41,266 nt of DNA, from assembly GCA_026260175.1 (NCBI GenBank), contig JAKCWW010001085.1, positions 1,822 to 43,087 on the forward strand. Reading direction: 5' to 3'. Shown one piece after another: positions 1-23,598 of this stretch. Made by a program: the position numbers and the translations under genes. The first letter of the stretch is position 1. The number at the start of each line of letters is the position of its first letter. Below the pieces are notes generated by a model that was given only the letters and a program-made list of their open reading frames with translations, was not told where the DNA came from and did not search any database. This stretch comes from Reticulitermes lucifugus. Its lineage: Eukaryota; Arthropoda; Insecta; Blattodea; Rhinotermitidae.

Positions 1-59
1 ATCCTAGTAAGCGAGCGGCCGAAGACACACGCCTTAGACCGCACGGCCACTGGGATCGG
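1..59 (-). repeat. tRNA-Leu-like SINE, 5' head only, cut by the window edge
   Basis: The reverse complement begins GATCCCAGTGGCCGTGCGGT and continues CTAAGGCG, the same tRNA-Leu/Ser-like head as the copies at 23.06 and 23.6 kb. The rest of the element lies before base 1. The exact 5' edge is uncertain by about 10 bp. Confidence 0.75.
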
Positions 60-470
60 CGAGTGTAGTGTTTACCCAACCAGATTTAAAAAAATAAATA
101 AAACATAGGGTATCGATTATATTCTGATTTTATTACACATATACACATGCTTTGAGCACAGAATTTACAGGATGTAGTGACCACAGAAACCTTTATACAC
201 ACATGCACATGTACATGCACGCACTCCCCGCCCCCATCTGCAAGAAATTAAAACGTGAATACACTCACATACAGCATTTGCATCACAGAACTTTTAAGAC
301 ACTAAAGGATAGCAATACTGAAAACCTGAGCTCATTAGCCAAGAAGGTCACACCCCTGAATTTATGCCTGTGGTATAAACAAATGCATATGCCATCACAA
401 AATAATGAGATTAACAACTTCAAACCCCATAAAAGAGCAGTCTTTTTCATCTTACTATAGTAGGTGGCAG

Positions 471-767
471 AGTATGCGGTGGTGCAGTTGGTTGAGGCAC
501 TGCATTACAAGCTGGAAGGTCACAGGCTCGATTCCCAATGGGGTAACTGGGATTTTTCATTGACTTGATCCTTCTGGCAGCACTATGGCCCAGGGATCAA
601 CTCAGCCTCTTCAGGAAAGAGTACCAGTGGTATCTCCTGGTGGCTAAAGGCGGCCAGTGTGTAGGGCTAACAACCTTGCCACCTTCATGTGCCAATTGTC
701 TAGAAATCTGGGAGCCCCAACCTCCTGGAGCACTAAGGGCCTGTCCAGGCCTGTAAAGGAATAGCTT
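471..767 (+). repeat. tRNA-derived SINE, family A, plus copy
   Basis: A pol III A-box-like string (GGTGCAGTTGGTTGAGGCA) is followed about 35 bp later by a B-box (GGCTCGATTCCC). The element is bounded by a 14-bp target-site duplication with one mismatch, ATAGTAGGTGGCAG at 457-470 and ATAGGAGGTGGCAG at 768-781. A second copy lies inverted at 874-1156. Confidence 0.85.
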
Positions 768-873
768 ATAGGAGGTGGCAGGTTTTTGATTTTTTACTTT
801 TCTAATCATTGTCAATTAACACAAAACCAATAAACAAAAAACTGAGATTATTTATTCCACTGAAAATCAATCA

Positions 874-1156
874 AAAGTAAAAGGTAAAGCAATCCCATTA
901 CAGGCCTCAACAGGCCCTTAGGGTTCCAGGAGGTTGAGGCTCTCAGATTTCTAAACAATCGGCACATGAAGGTGGTAAGGTTGTCAGCCCTACGCACCGA
1001 CCGCCTTTACCCCCAGGAAATATTCCTGGTACTCATTTCCGTTGGAGTCTGAGTGGACCCCAGGGCCATAGTGCGACCAAAAGGATTACGTCAATGAAAC
1101 CCGCAACCTTCCAGCTTGTAGCGCAGTGCCTCAACTAACTGCGCCACTGTATGCCC
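874..1156 (-). repeat. tRNA-derived SINE, family A, inverted copy
   Basis: It is the reverse complement of the 471-767 element along most of its length (for example CTAAGGGCCTGT and CCACCTTCATGTGCC are shared). It is flanked by a perfect 17-bp target-site duplication, CCACTGAAAATCAATCA, at 857-873 and 1157-1173. Confidence 0.88.
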
Positions 1157-1173
1157 CCACTGAAAATCAATCA

Positions 1174-3558
1174 GAACATGAAATTCAATTAATCTGACAC
1201 TACTGACACCCAAATTTATTCCTTACTGATAAAAGTCCAGGCTCTTATGGTCCCACTGGCCTCCCAAAGAATTTACTTATTCACCAGATCCTTTCAAAGA
1301 CACATGTTCAGCTGTTACGTTATATTCTTGCCTTTTTTTATTTACAGATTGGTTCTCAGTCTCACGAAGTATTCACAACACAATCAGCTTTCTTCTGAAT
1401 CAAAATATCAATAATTTTACAGAACATTCAAAACTGAACAATCTTCTAGACGTACTATGATTATTCCAGGGAACACACAGATTCCACAAATAGAAAATTG
1501 AATTCATATACTGTTTTTGAAAGTTCATACTATGTTTTCTAACACTGCAGCATCAAAACAATGTACAACATATGCACTATCTAACTACTCCATTCTTAAA
1601 GGCATATGTAAAGAGCAATATTTGACATAGGAGGTCAGTCTTTACATCAGTTTCTAAGTCTTCACAGTTATAGCCCTACGCCAGTAACAAAAGATCAACA
1701 TTATCAACAAGATTTTACAAAATCTGTTGTCATGCACACTGGACATTCAGGTCAAAATACAAGCTGCATTATATGACATACTCCTATACTGTATCTGAAA
1801 TTTAAAAACAAATATGAAATATTTCATAAGTTAACTCGAACACAGTACAGAGAGTGATAATATAAAATTTCAAACTGTTTTGAAATACCTACTCTGAAAG
1901 TGATGATGAACTGTATTTAGTATGATTTTCCAATTCATCAATACTAAAAGAAAATAAATTGCAGCATATAAACAGCAAGTATTGCTGCAAACCTATTACA
2001 TGTCTGTAAAACCCTGTAATTATTGGTATAACATGCATAATTACTCTATAAGATAATACTTCATTTTAGACTAAATGCAGCTCACAGTGCATAAGAATCT
2101 ATCTACAAAGTAATTTAATGTAATTTTTATCAATTTTTCCCAATAAACCATAGCAAAAATGTTCACTTCTTGCAGGATGGTTTCAGCACAGCATACGGTT
2201 CAGTCAAAAACTTTTTTTTTATATAGGACATATATTACAACTTAAAGTACAAACATCAGACTAGGTATTTACTGTCACACTGTAACCACAGTTAAAAGAT
2301 TCTCACATACCATCTGAAAGTATTAAGATCAATGAAGCTGGAATGTCAGTGAAACATACAGATCACAAAGACTCAGACATAATCAAAAACTGCAGAGGGT
2401 GAAGGTACTTTACATGTTTAAATTATTATTGTCAGAAATTACTTCCCACATGCACATTGAAGAGAAATTAATCAAATTAACCAATTATAAAATGCAGAGG
2501 CCACACAAATTCTATAACATAGCAAAACTTTTATAACACATTAAACAAGTACTAAATTATGCTTTGGTTTACTATTCAGAGGGATAGTATTGCAAAAAAA
2601 TACATATATATGTTTCTTTTGTAACATTGTGCTTTCAGTTTTATAACAATGTTTTGGTAAAGAACAGTTTCATTTCTATGTATTATCATTTGTCATTTAT
2701 CACTAACCTAATCACTTTCCAAATTAAATTTATTTTTCTCTATTCCACAAACTCATACTGTACAATTTGTTACACTTCGAAAAGGTTCCTCTTTGCACAA
2801 ACAGTCATATCACTATGTCTTTGTTGTCCATCTCTTGCACTAGTCTGGCTGAATGGTCTTAAAATTCATTTGTATTTTCCAAAATTTTCATATTCTTACA
2901 AAGGAAAGTTGCTTTCTGCCATTTCTTTCACACACAAATAGCTGAGACCTTATCACACCAGGATTTCCAACTTAGTGCTATCTCTGTGCCCCCTCCCCAC
3001 ACAAACATAAATACCATGCTACTTGCATTGCATTTTCAGTGAAATAATTAAAAGAAAATAACTCACCAAAAGTCTGATGGTACAGAGGCAGAAATATTTT
3101 CCCAGATCTCTCACACAGTTCTGGATTAATCTAAATTTACAAAAGTTACTGTTCAACACTGAATTATCAGCAATTACTGATTACAACAGAAACAGTACAA
3201 AAAAATGACACAATACAATTTCTGGTCTTAGCATTCTGTGGATTGCTCAATAGTAAAAATTCTCACCTTCATCTCAACATGTTCAAACAACCAGTTTATA
3301 TGAAATTGCAAGTCCTTTAAGACAGATTCAACAATGACATAACTACAGTTCAGTAATATATCAACATATACAAAAAACAAATCTGGAAAGATGGGCCATT
3401 AGGCCTCTTATCTCCCAAATCAGTTGTAGTAACAACAAAGCGTAGTTCCTAAAATATTCAGTTACAATACTGATTTGTTCTCCTTGCTTCATGGCAATAT
3501 CAATTGCTATAATTATTTGTGCCCTTACAGATTCTTCTCTTGCTCAAAATCATTACTT
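1174..3558. other. AT-rich 3' flank or extended 3' UTR of RCBTB1; no gene seen
   Basis: No open reading frame here resembles a known protein. The stretch is evenly AT-rich, with scattered T-rich and A-rich tracts and no obvious repeat family. It could be a long 3' UTR of RCBTB1 or plain intergenic DNA. Confidence 0.5.
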
Positions 3559-3564
3559 TTTATT
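3559..3564 (-). terminator. Candidate polyadenylation signal for RCBTB1
   Basis: On the minus strand this is AATAAA, about 280 nt after the RCBTB1 stop codon, and it is the first canonical signal I noticed downstream. Further TTTATT (plus-strand) motifs lie at about 2736 and 1338, so a longer 3' UTR is equally possible. Confidence 0.4.
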
Positions 3565-3844
3565 GGAAAACATTCAAAAATATGGTAGATGTCCAATGGT
3601 AACCAAAACCAAACATCATACACCTAAAAAAATCCACAAAATTAATGTTTGTAGCAGACAATACATGCTTACACACACACAGATACCTCCAATCTGCCAC
3701 TTGAATCATTCCATTATCCATGCTCAACTATAGCTGTGCATTCAATCTTGGCTGCTTTAATTGTATGCATGTGTGTTGTGGACATGACTTTCTTTTCCCC
3801 TCTTTTTGCATGTTAAATCCACAAACACATTTCTAATCTTTATC

Positions 3845-16546
<12,702 letters not shown>

Positions 16547-16578
16547 TTTGTTTAAGTATGGTATGTTTAAATGAGCAA

Positions 16579-17309
16579 CTGAAATTAAAAAGTAATTGTC
16601 ATTACACAGGTATGATCCAAACCTACTGCAATGAGTTTCTGTTTTGGATAAGGCTGTATACCATCTGTGATAATGGTAAAGATAAATATTAGATGAAATT
16701 GCAATATGAAGAGCAAGCAGAACTTTAAGAAATGTTGCATGAAAACAAATGAACTGAACTCTGTTCCTTCACTGATACACTCAGCCAGTTAATTACAGAA
16801 AATGCCTTCACATGTCTAATGATAATATTGTATCATCCTTTGTTAGCTGTGCAAGAGAACTCATCCACACTCCATGAAGTTCCATCCCAGAAAGTTTTAA
16901 TTTAAATATCACATACATTCCAACACTACAATGGGACAGTATTTGAGGATATACAATCACACATAGTTAAACATTACTCAACACATGAGGCACGTACAAC
17001 TGAAACCCATTCATGCACTGATGTGGCAATACAGAGGCCACAGCTGCATGTCTGATGCAGTAAACACACCGACAGACACTTAGGTAGAACAGTACAGTAG
17101 ACTGCATGAGTAGCTAGTAAGAACATCACAGCGCACCTTAAAGATGGTGTACCATTGGTGAATCCATCCAAACAGGACCAGAGGGATATCAAGGGACCCC
17201 CCCACTTCTGGACTTCAAATCATGTAACAACATAATCAATAAAAAACATTACTGTCAAACACTTAAAAAGCTGCATATCAAGATGAAGAACAAAATGTCA
17301 GGGTAAACT
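16579..17309. other. Upstream intron/flank, no gene seen
   Basis: No reading frame in this stretch resembles a known protein. It must contain intron sequence if the 5' UTR of RCBTB1 continues upstream, as the acceptor at 16578 suggests. Confidence 0.4.
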
Positions 17310-17660
17310 CACTAATAGCAACATCCTGCTACATGATAATGCACATCCCCATGTGGCCCACAGAGTTCAGGTCCAACTGAATGCCATGCGATGGGAAGTG
17401 CTCAAACATTCCACATACAGCCCAGACTTATCACCATGTGATTTTCCTGTCTCTGGGCCATTAAAGAAAGCCCTCAAAGGCATTCACATTTGGATGACAA
17501 TGTGCAAGGGGCTGTGGTACAGTGGTTTAGGCAGCAGCCTATGGTATTATTTGAAGATGGGATATGCTAACTTGCACATCAGTGGGACTCCTGTCTAAAT
17601 GCCTGTGGTGATTTTTCCTAACTGCTGAAAACCTTCACCTGTGAGCATCATCAAATAGAT
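17310..17660 (+). pseudogene. Decayed mariner transposase, 3' part
   Basis: The plus strand translates as LLHDNAHPHVAHRVQVQL, then WEVLKHSTYSPDLSPCDF, then GPLKKALKG. After a frameshift near 17490 it continues DDNVQGAVVQWFRQQPMVLF and HQWDSCLNACGDF, with a stop (TGC TAA) in between. The spacing from the D of HDN to the D of PCDF is 34 residues, the D34D signature of mariner elements. The 5' half, first catalytic D and terminal repeats were not recognised. Confidence 0.85.
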
Positions 17661-17873
17661 TCCATTTGTACACACCTAGTATATACAACACTTCTTCCTC
17701 CGTTGATAAAATACATATAGTTTTACCTTTTTGGTGACAGTGGCTGACATATACAGAATGTCAGCTGACATAAGTAAACTGATATAATTACTGGAGGAAA
17801 CAGTTCAGTGTCAGCATAAATTCTGAGCACTGATGTCACTTAATTTCTTAGTGTTATAAAAAGTTATTTTTAT

Positions 17874-18296
17874 TTATTCAAACATGTTGAGAAAACTGAA
17901 ACTTCCACTGCAAAAAGGTAGTGGAAGAACAAAATATATCCCTTCTGCTTTGTAAATGTCTTGATGAGGGATATGATAATCGTTCCATCTGTACAGTCAC
18001 CCTCCAAATAATTCTAGAAGTTTCAGTACACATCGATCCAATGCTTCCTTTTGTGCATCTACTAATGGACACAATAAACCAGTACCATGGTTAGCTTCCA
18101 GTAGCATCTGTTTTAATGAATGTGTCAGTAACTTTGTTCTTCTATGTTTCCTTTGAGTATTTCTCAGACATTGTTTCCTGATCATCTGGTCATCAGCTTT
18201 GTGAGTCTGCTTATGAGGGAGTGAAGAAAACTCCATCCCCTGAATACCTTCCTCCTCAGTATGGAAGATGGCCTCCAGAGTCAGAGAGTAATGCAT
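17874..18296 (-). pseudogene. Unidentified reading frame interrupted by one in-frame TGA
   Basis: On the minus strand an ATG at 18296 in a fair context (AAACCATGC) opens 99 codons that include RRTKLLTHSLKQMLLEANHG and QKEALDRCVLKLLELFGG, ending at TGA 17999-17997. The same frame then continues for 40 more codons (starting LYRWNDYHIPHQDIYKAEG) to TAA at 17876-17874, with overlapping AATAAA signals at the stop. The composition is protein-like, with charged and leucine-rich helices, but I do not recognise the family. It could be a processed pseudogene, the last exon of an unannotated gene, a repeat-encoded frame, or chance. A TAA sits in frame 9 codons before the ATG. Confidence 0.35.
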
Positions 18297-18589
18297 GGTT
18301 TGTTTATACCATTCTTGATGTTAAACCTTAAGTTCCTAACTCATTCTTAGAGAACTAACTGCACCATTACTTGTGACAGTTATCTAGTTTCTTGTTTAAT
18401 AAACACTAGTATTAAGTCTACTGAAATTTCGACAGTAAAATCCAACAATTTAAATCTGCAGCTATAATTTCCGCAAACAACCCACACGCTGATCCACTCT
18501 TACCTAAGTACATTGCAGCCCTTGCAGAACACATACTATGACATGACTTTATTGACTATGCATGCCAAGAACTTCTGCCATTGCTGCTG

Positions 18590-18652
18590 CTACTTCTGCT
18601 GCTCCCCCTCCCTCCTCCTACTACTACTATTACTACCACCACCACACTCCCT
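18590..18652. repeat. Trinucleotide-rich tract (CTG/CTC/ACT/ACC)
   Basis: Imperfect trinucleotide runs, changing from CTGCTGCTAC through CTCCTACTACTACT to ACCACCACCACA. No sign of coding use. Confidence 0.6.
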
Positions 18653-18659
18653 AGTGACA

Positions 18660-19700
18660 TCACCATTGATAGGTCAGAGAACAAATTACACTAGAAATTA
18701 CAAAACTGTATAGTCTGTCAAGTGAGTACCAACATCATGGAGGAGCATACTGCCATAACATTCTGGACTAAAAATACAGATATCATGTTGCTCTGAAACA
18801 TTGGTGCCAACCAACGGTAATGTGTGCACACACATTAACAGGTGCACAAATCCTGAGGGCCACGTTACCATGGCAACTGAAGAGTGTATGGTGGTGCCTA
18901 ATGTTTGCAGATCCTCAGTACGGAACGTACTTCATGTCACCCTTCTGTCACCTAAAATTTTGAGATGACTCTTAGATTTTTGGATAATTTGTGCACCCCC
19001 TGCATGTGCATGCACATATACATATATATACACACGCTACAAACTATGGCTGGCATGAGAAGAAATGTTTCTATGCCATTGCAGTCTTACTGGCTCTGGG
19101 GCCCACCTCACTAATTTCCAAAGCCTCTTTCCCAAACAATACAGTCACCAGAGCATGAAGCTCACCATTCATCTCCACCTAATGCTGGTATTAGGATTGT
19201 ATGGGCATTACTTCCTTTCCACTCTAGTTGCAATAGTATGATGCTTAAGTTGAAGGACAAATTTACCCTTCTTAATATAATGCATATTCCATATAACAGG
19301 CATATTAAATTTTCTGCCAACCAACTGCACAATAATAGCACTATACAGTCTGTATTATTCTACAGTGTAACCTCCTACATGTTTCAGCTAACATTAACCA
19401 TCTTCAGGGAGATTAACACAAAGGAATTCTCATTTTGATGTAGGAATATATTGTAGTCATCTGTGTGTAGTAAAGTGCAACATCAAACAGTTAAAACATT
19501 AATCAATATTATATGTATACAGAAGCTAAAATCAGGTTAAGAGTATGCAGTTTTTATTAAGAACAATATCTTCTTGTGCATTATGATAGTATTTACATAT
19601 ATTTTGCAATCAAACTTTGAACTTTAGCTGACTGATTTTCATTAAATTTGGCAATGACATTAGAAGGTACCCCAACCCTGCACCTTTTAATTTCCTACAG
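18660..19700. other. Intergenic or intronic stretch, no gene seen
   Basis: It includes a short alternating CA/TA tract near 19010-19037. No convincing reading frame or recognised element. Confidence 0.4.
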
Positions 19701-19713
19701 TTAGTAATACCAA

Positions 19714-20003
19714 GTGGGCCAGGATAGCGTAGTCGGTATAGCGACTCGCTACGAGCTGGACTGTCCGGGGATCGAATCCCGGTAGGGGCGAGATTTTCAG
19801 CACCCATCCAGACAGGCCCTGGGGCCTACCCAGCCTCCTATACAATGGGTACCGGGTCATTCCCGGGGGTAAAGCGGCCAGGGCATGGCACTGACCACCC
19901 ATCCCCATCTAGCGCTGAGGTTAAAGAAACAGTAGAGCTATAACTCTACTCCCCCTCTGGGCCTTCGTGGCCTGTTATAGGGTGAACTTTACCTTTACCT
20001 TAC
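19714..20003 (+). repeat. Core-family SINE, full-length copy with tRNA-like head
   Basis: The head holds an A-box-like AGCGTAGTCGGTATAGCG and a B-box GGGGATCGAATCCCGG, then the shared core and the 3' segment (AGCTATAACTCTACTCCCCC, GGGCCTTCGTGGCC). A 13-bp perfect target-site duplication, TTAGTAATACCAA, lies at 19701-19713 and 20004-20016. It is the best reference copy in the window. Confidence 0.92.
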
Positions 20004-20016
20004 TTAGTAATACCAA

Positions 20017-21150
20017 AATGGAGGATACACAAACTTCTGAGGGAATCACAACACTTGATAACAACTTAACTAACAATAACTTAAATTACCTACATTAAAG
20101 ACAAGGATTTTCCATTAAATACAACCTTTAGTTTTATGTATTTTTATTAAACAATAGTGACCTTGCTGCCTGTGCATGTAGTACATTTTAGTCTTTAGAT
20201 ACTTCTATGCATTTTTACTTGATTTATGTTGCAATTACTGTACAGTAGTATCAGATATTTGTAAAGCCATGCCTGAGGATGGAACCTTGTGTCACAACAT
20301 ATGATGAGATTACGTGCATCATTTTAGAGCATTGCATATTACCGTGTATTCTCTCATTCAGTCATAAACATTAAAAACCAACAAAATACGTTTTATAGGA
20401 AGACACCCCTAACTGTCTTCAATCTCCTAGGAGATCAAATAACAGTAAATAATACTACATCTCTGGTAGTGCAGTATAAAAATGCTAGTTTTGCATGCAG
20501 CTGCTGCAGCATCAAATGCAACCAGTGACATGTTTGACTAGTACAGCAGAATATAGCCCTTCCCACAATACCAACACATTCTAAACATGAATGTTGTGTA
20601 CAAAACTAAACAAGCACCACCTTTACTGCCGCTGCATAGATTTGTAGCCCTGTAATAATAATTATTATTTAAGTACAGGCCATAAGTGTATATAACCTCA
20701 AAATCTCATACAGAATAGCTAAGATTATAACTGCTGATGTAATAATTCATATATAACGTGTTGGTATGCTTTATGGTCCAGTTCCACACCAAATTCCACA
20801 TGCGTAGCTCCAATAATTCGTTAGTTACAGCCATTAAACTGCGAGCTTAGAAAAAATTGCCCGGCTGCCTTATTGTTGACATTCCTCAAAAAAAAATACG
20901 TTAACAGATACATATTTTTCAAAAGTTTAATACCATGCATCACTCAACCACCTTCAAATAAGTGTCGCACCTCTAAGGTTAGTTCACCATATTGTTGTTC
21001 TACGAAACTGAAATGTACGATATTGCCGTAAGGAGGCATAACATTCAAAGTTTCGTCAAAATCAACTTAAGAAATGCGTTACTACACTTCTGAATTCGCT
21101 TTGTGCTTCATGCAATTTGCACTTAAAACATTTATTACATGATGATTTGC
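20017..21150. other. Non-coding stretch between SINE and inverted repeat
   Basis: AT-rich, no recognised gene. From about 20.8 kb onward CpG becomes more frequent, as expected near a promoter, but no core promoter element could be fixed. Confidence 0.35.
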
Positions 21151-21154
21151 TTTA

Positions 21155-21370
21155 TTAGCAAACAGCACTTGTACACCGACGAACACAACCTTTGTTAGTA
21201 AACAAACCTTGCTTCACATTAACTCTAACGACATACAGTATGGTTCGACTTATACAATCATCAAGCTAATCTAGTAAAATATAGACTGTAAAATCATATA
21301 CATACAAAATACCATGCCTCAATTTACTAATAAAGGTTGCGTTCGACGGCGTACAACTGCTGTTTGTTAA
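21155..21370. repeat. Inverted repeat with 48-bp arms
   Basis: The arm 21155-21202 is the reverse complement of 21323-21370 with about 42 of 48 matches (both contain, in one orientation, TTTACTAA then AAAGGTTG, GTTCG, CGG, GTACAA and TGCTGTTTG). The 120-bp spacer differs. It may be a MITE remnant; no target-site duplication was found. Confidence 0.75.
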
Positions 21371-21590
21371 ATCACAACAACGTGATGCCAACCTTCAACG
21401 TTACACCTGCTTCGTTTCATCACGCTGAAACGTAATCATTCAAGATGGGCAGTTTCCACATTGGCTGGTTCGATGCAAACATGCCACTTAGTGCAATGAC
21501 CGCAATAGTAGTGCTGAGAAACACTACCTGTAATTTAATCACGTGGTTTTGAAAATGACGGTCATCCACGCGACTACACACCCTTCTTAC

Positions 21591-21660
21591 TATCTTTCGA
21601 ACCAAGCGCATGACAGCACCATCGGTATCAGGGACAGATTATCTGTAATCCGTGGCCTCG
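21591..21660 (-). promoter_or_regulatory. Candidate RCBTB1 5' UTR exon / promoter region
   Basis: The area is CpG-richer than its surroundings. On the minus strand a potential donor, AAGATA|GTAAGAAG, occurs at 21591/21590, in the right orientation to splice to the acceptor before 16578 across a 5.0-kb intron. Nothing else supports it, and the left end of a possible inverted-repeat element (21629) overlaps. Treat as a pointer only. Confidence 0.2.
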
Positions 21661-22184
21661 CGCGACACGTCACATCCTCATACCCATGATTCCGTTTCTT
21701 GCCACATATGTGACTGTGGTAGTCATGGTTCTAGCATCCCTATTACGATCGGTAATCTGTGTCAGTTTATTATCGGTTACCTGCGTAATGTATCTTTGTC
21801 CCATACGTGGCTGGTGAAATTTTCAAGGAGCCTTCAACTTTTACTTATATCTCCATTCCCCATATGCATTGACGGTGTGGTGCATCATGACGCTCAGGAA
21901 CCATTTTACCTTCGACTGGAAAGTTGTTTTTGTCAGAGTGGACCGCACCATCTTCCGTGACTAGCATAAATTAAGTACTATTTTATGCTGTTTATGGCAT
22001 GTTCACCGTTTTCCACAACTTATGTAAGATACTAAATTTCCCTACTTCAAGGCAGACCACGACCACTCCCCTTCATCCTTTCTGTATCATCTTATGTCCT
22101 CTTTAGGATTCTTCCCAGGAATATGTATGGAGTGGTTGAGAAAAAAACACAGAACAATTATTTCTGTGCCGGTAGTCTATAGAG

Positions 22185-22612
22185 CAGGCCTGCACGACTC
22201 GGAAAGCGGCGAGGGCCATGTTACTCCAAACAAAACAGCCGCGGGCCGCATTTTATTAATAATGATCTAATCAAAATAAAGAGTTTTTACATTTTTGTTC
22301 TTAATTTTGAATTATGAAAACGAAAAACATTGTGTTCCTTTGGAAGAAAACATTTGCGTTTTTTCCTAATCACTTTGAAAACGTAATGAGAGACATTACA
22401 TACGTTTTCGGCAAAAAAGCTTGTCGTATTCGGGGCTCATATATGAAGTAGACGTTTTCAAAATATTTCCTAATGGTAGTCAGTCAGAGAACAACATTTC
22501 TGGCTTTTATTCTTGTTCAATGTGGAGAGATTTTTGAACAATAAATATTACTGCCAAAAGTCGTCACGGGCCGCACAGTGAGTCAAAGTGGGCCGCATGT
22601 TGTTCAGGGTTG
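22185..22612. mobile_element. Non-autonomous hAT-like DNA transposon (428 bp)
   Basis: The left end starts CAGGCCTGCACGAC; the right end reads, in reverse complement, CAACCCTGAACAAC, giving imperfect terminal inverted repeats with GCGGGCCGCA-type subterminal sequence on both sides. Flanks are 8-bp duplications with one mismatch, CTATAGAG at 22177-22184 and CTGTAGAG at 22613-22620, close to the CTCTAGAG preference of hAT elements. No transposase is encoded. Confidence 0.78.
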
Positions 22613-22642
22613 CTGTAGAGGATATAAACTAGTCTCTTTTCA

Positions 22643-22739
22643 GTTACAGGCCGCTATATCTGACCACTATGTCGTTACAGATTGTTTAATCTGTCCCTGG
22701 CATTACAGACCGCTATATCTGTCGCTTATGTCTTTACAC
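22643..22739. repeat. 38-bp direct repeat, 59-bp period
   Basis: Segments 22643-22680 and 22702-22739 share TTACAG, CCGCTATATCTG and TATGTC in register. It sits next to the right flank of the hAT-like element. Confidence 0.65.
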
Positions 22740-23056
22740 TGTGGCGATGAATGACATAAGCCTGTGTCAGGCATTATCTGTGTGATTGTTGAAGCTTTGA
22801 AACTTCGCGGTAACTATATGTACCACCTGATTCAATACCCAAAGACTTTACAGTTCATCTACACAGCGTGGTCATGACTTTAGTTTGATTATGGCAATAA
22901 ACAGTGATTACTTAGATAAACAACATTAAACAGTTGGCCTCGAATTTAATTCTAGGCACCCCGATGTGTTTTACGACATTAAGAAGTACTTAATTACCGT
23001 CTCCACGCCTTTATTAATACTTACGCGTAGCGTCAATTCATCAGACTATGTATGGC

Positions 23057-23296
23057 TAAAGCGGTCTAAGGCGTGGGTCTGCGGCCGCTTGCTTGCTGCG
23101 ATTGTGGGTTCGAATCCCGGCGGGAGCATGGATGTCTGCCTCTTGTGAGTGTTACGTGTTGTCAGGTAGAGGTCTCTGTGACGGGCTGATCACTCGTCCA
23201 GGGGAGTCCTAATGAGTGTGGCGTGTCTGAGTGTGTTCGCGAAACCTCAACAATGAGGAGGCCTAGGCCCACTAGGGCTGTCCAGCCTTTGAAAAA
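23057..23296 (+). repeat. tRNA-Leu-like SINE, plus copy
   Basis: The head has TGGCTAAAGCGGTCTAAGGC (A-box; compare tRNA-Leu TGGCCGAGCGGTCTAAGGC) and B-box GGGTTCGAATCCCGG. The body has GGTCTCTG, GGGCTGATCACT and GAGTCCTA. A 9-bp repeat, ATGTATGGC, occurs at 23048-23056 and 23297-23305; since TGGC is also part of the head, the duplication may be shorter. Confidence 0.85.
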
Positions 23297-23598
23297 ATGT
23301 ATGGCAAAATATTTCGACCGAAACGTCAACTTCAAGCCATTTGGCATTACAAAAATGTAGATGAATTGCAACTACATTAAAACTGTGCTATTGGCTCAAT
23401 TGTACATTCACTAGTATATATAATCGTTTCAATGTGCAAATATTGATTTCGGAGAATAAAATTATGTAAACAGTTAAGAACTTCCCAATACATATCTTCA
23501 GTCCGGTGAATTTGTAGACGAATTGTAACTAAGTGTTAATGAAGTTGTAACAGCGGTAATTAAGTACTTCTTTAATACAGGTGGCCGTCGTAATAGAT

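Noticed and set aside
565-815. Frames of 63 and 72 codons on opposite strands
   Set aside because: Both are read through the SINE at 471-767.
17500-17640. SINE-like start (GGGGCTGTGGTACAGTGGTTTA) within the mariner region
   Set aside because: In the right frame it translates as VQGAVVQWFRQQPMVLF and HQWDSCLNACGDF, the normal end of a mariner transposase, so it is coding relic and not a SINE.
17997-17999. In-frame TGA as a possible selenocysteine codon
   Set aside because: No SECIS-like hairpin was seen in the downstream 200 bases, and nothing links the frame to a selenoprotein family.
19720-19800. Functional tRNA gene
   Set aside because: A- and B-box-like sequences are present, but no complete cloverleaf with an acceptor stem could be formed; the SINE body and target-site duplications explain it.
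19610-19908. Minus-strand frames of 65 and 73 codons
   Set aside because: They run antisense through the full-length SINE at 19714-20003.
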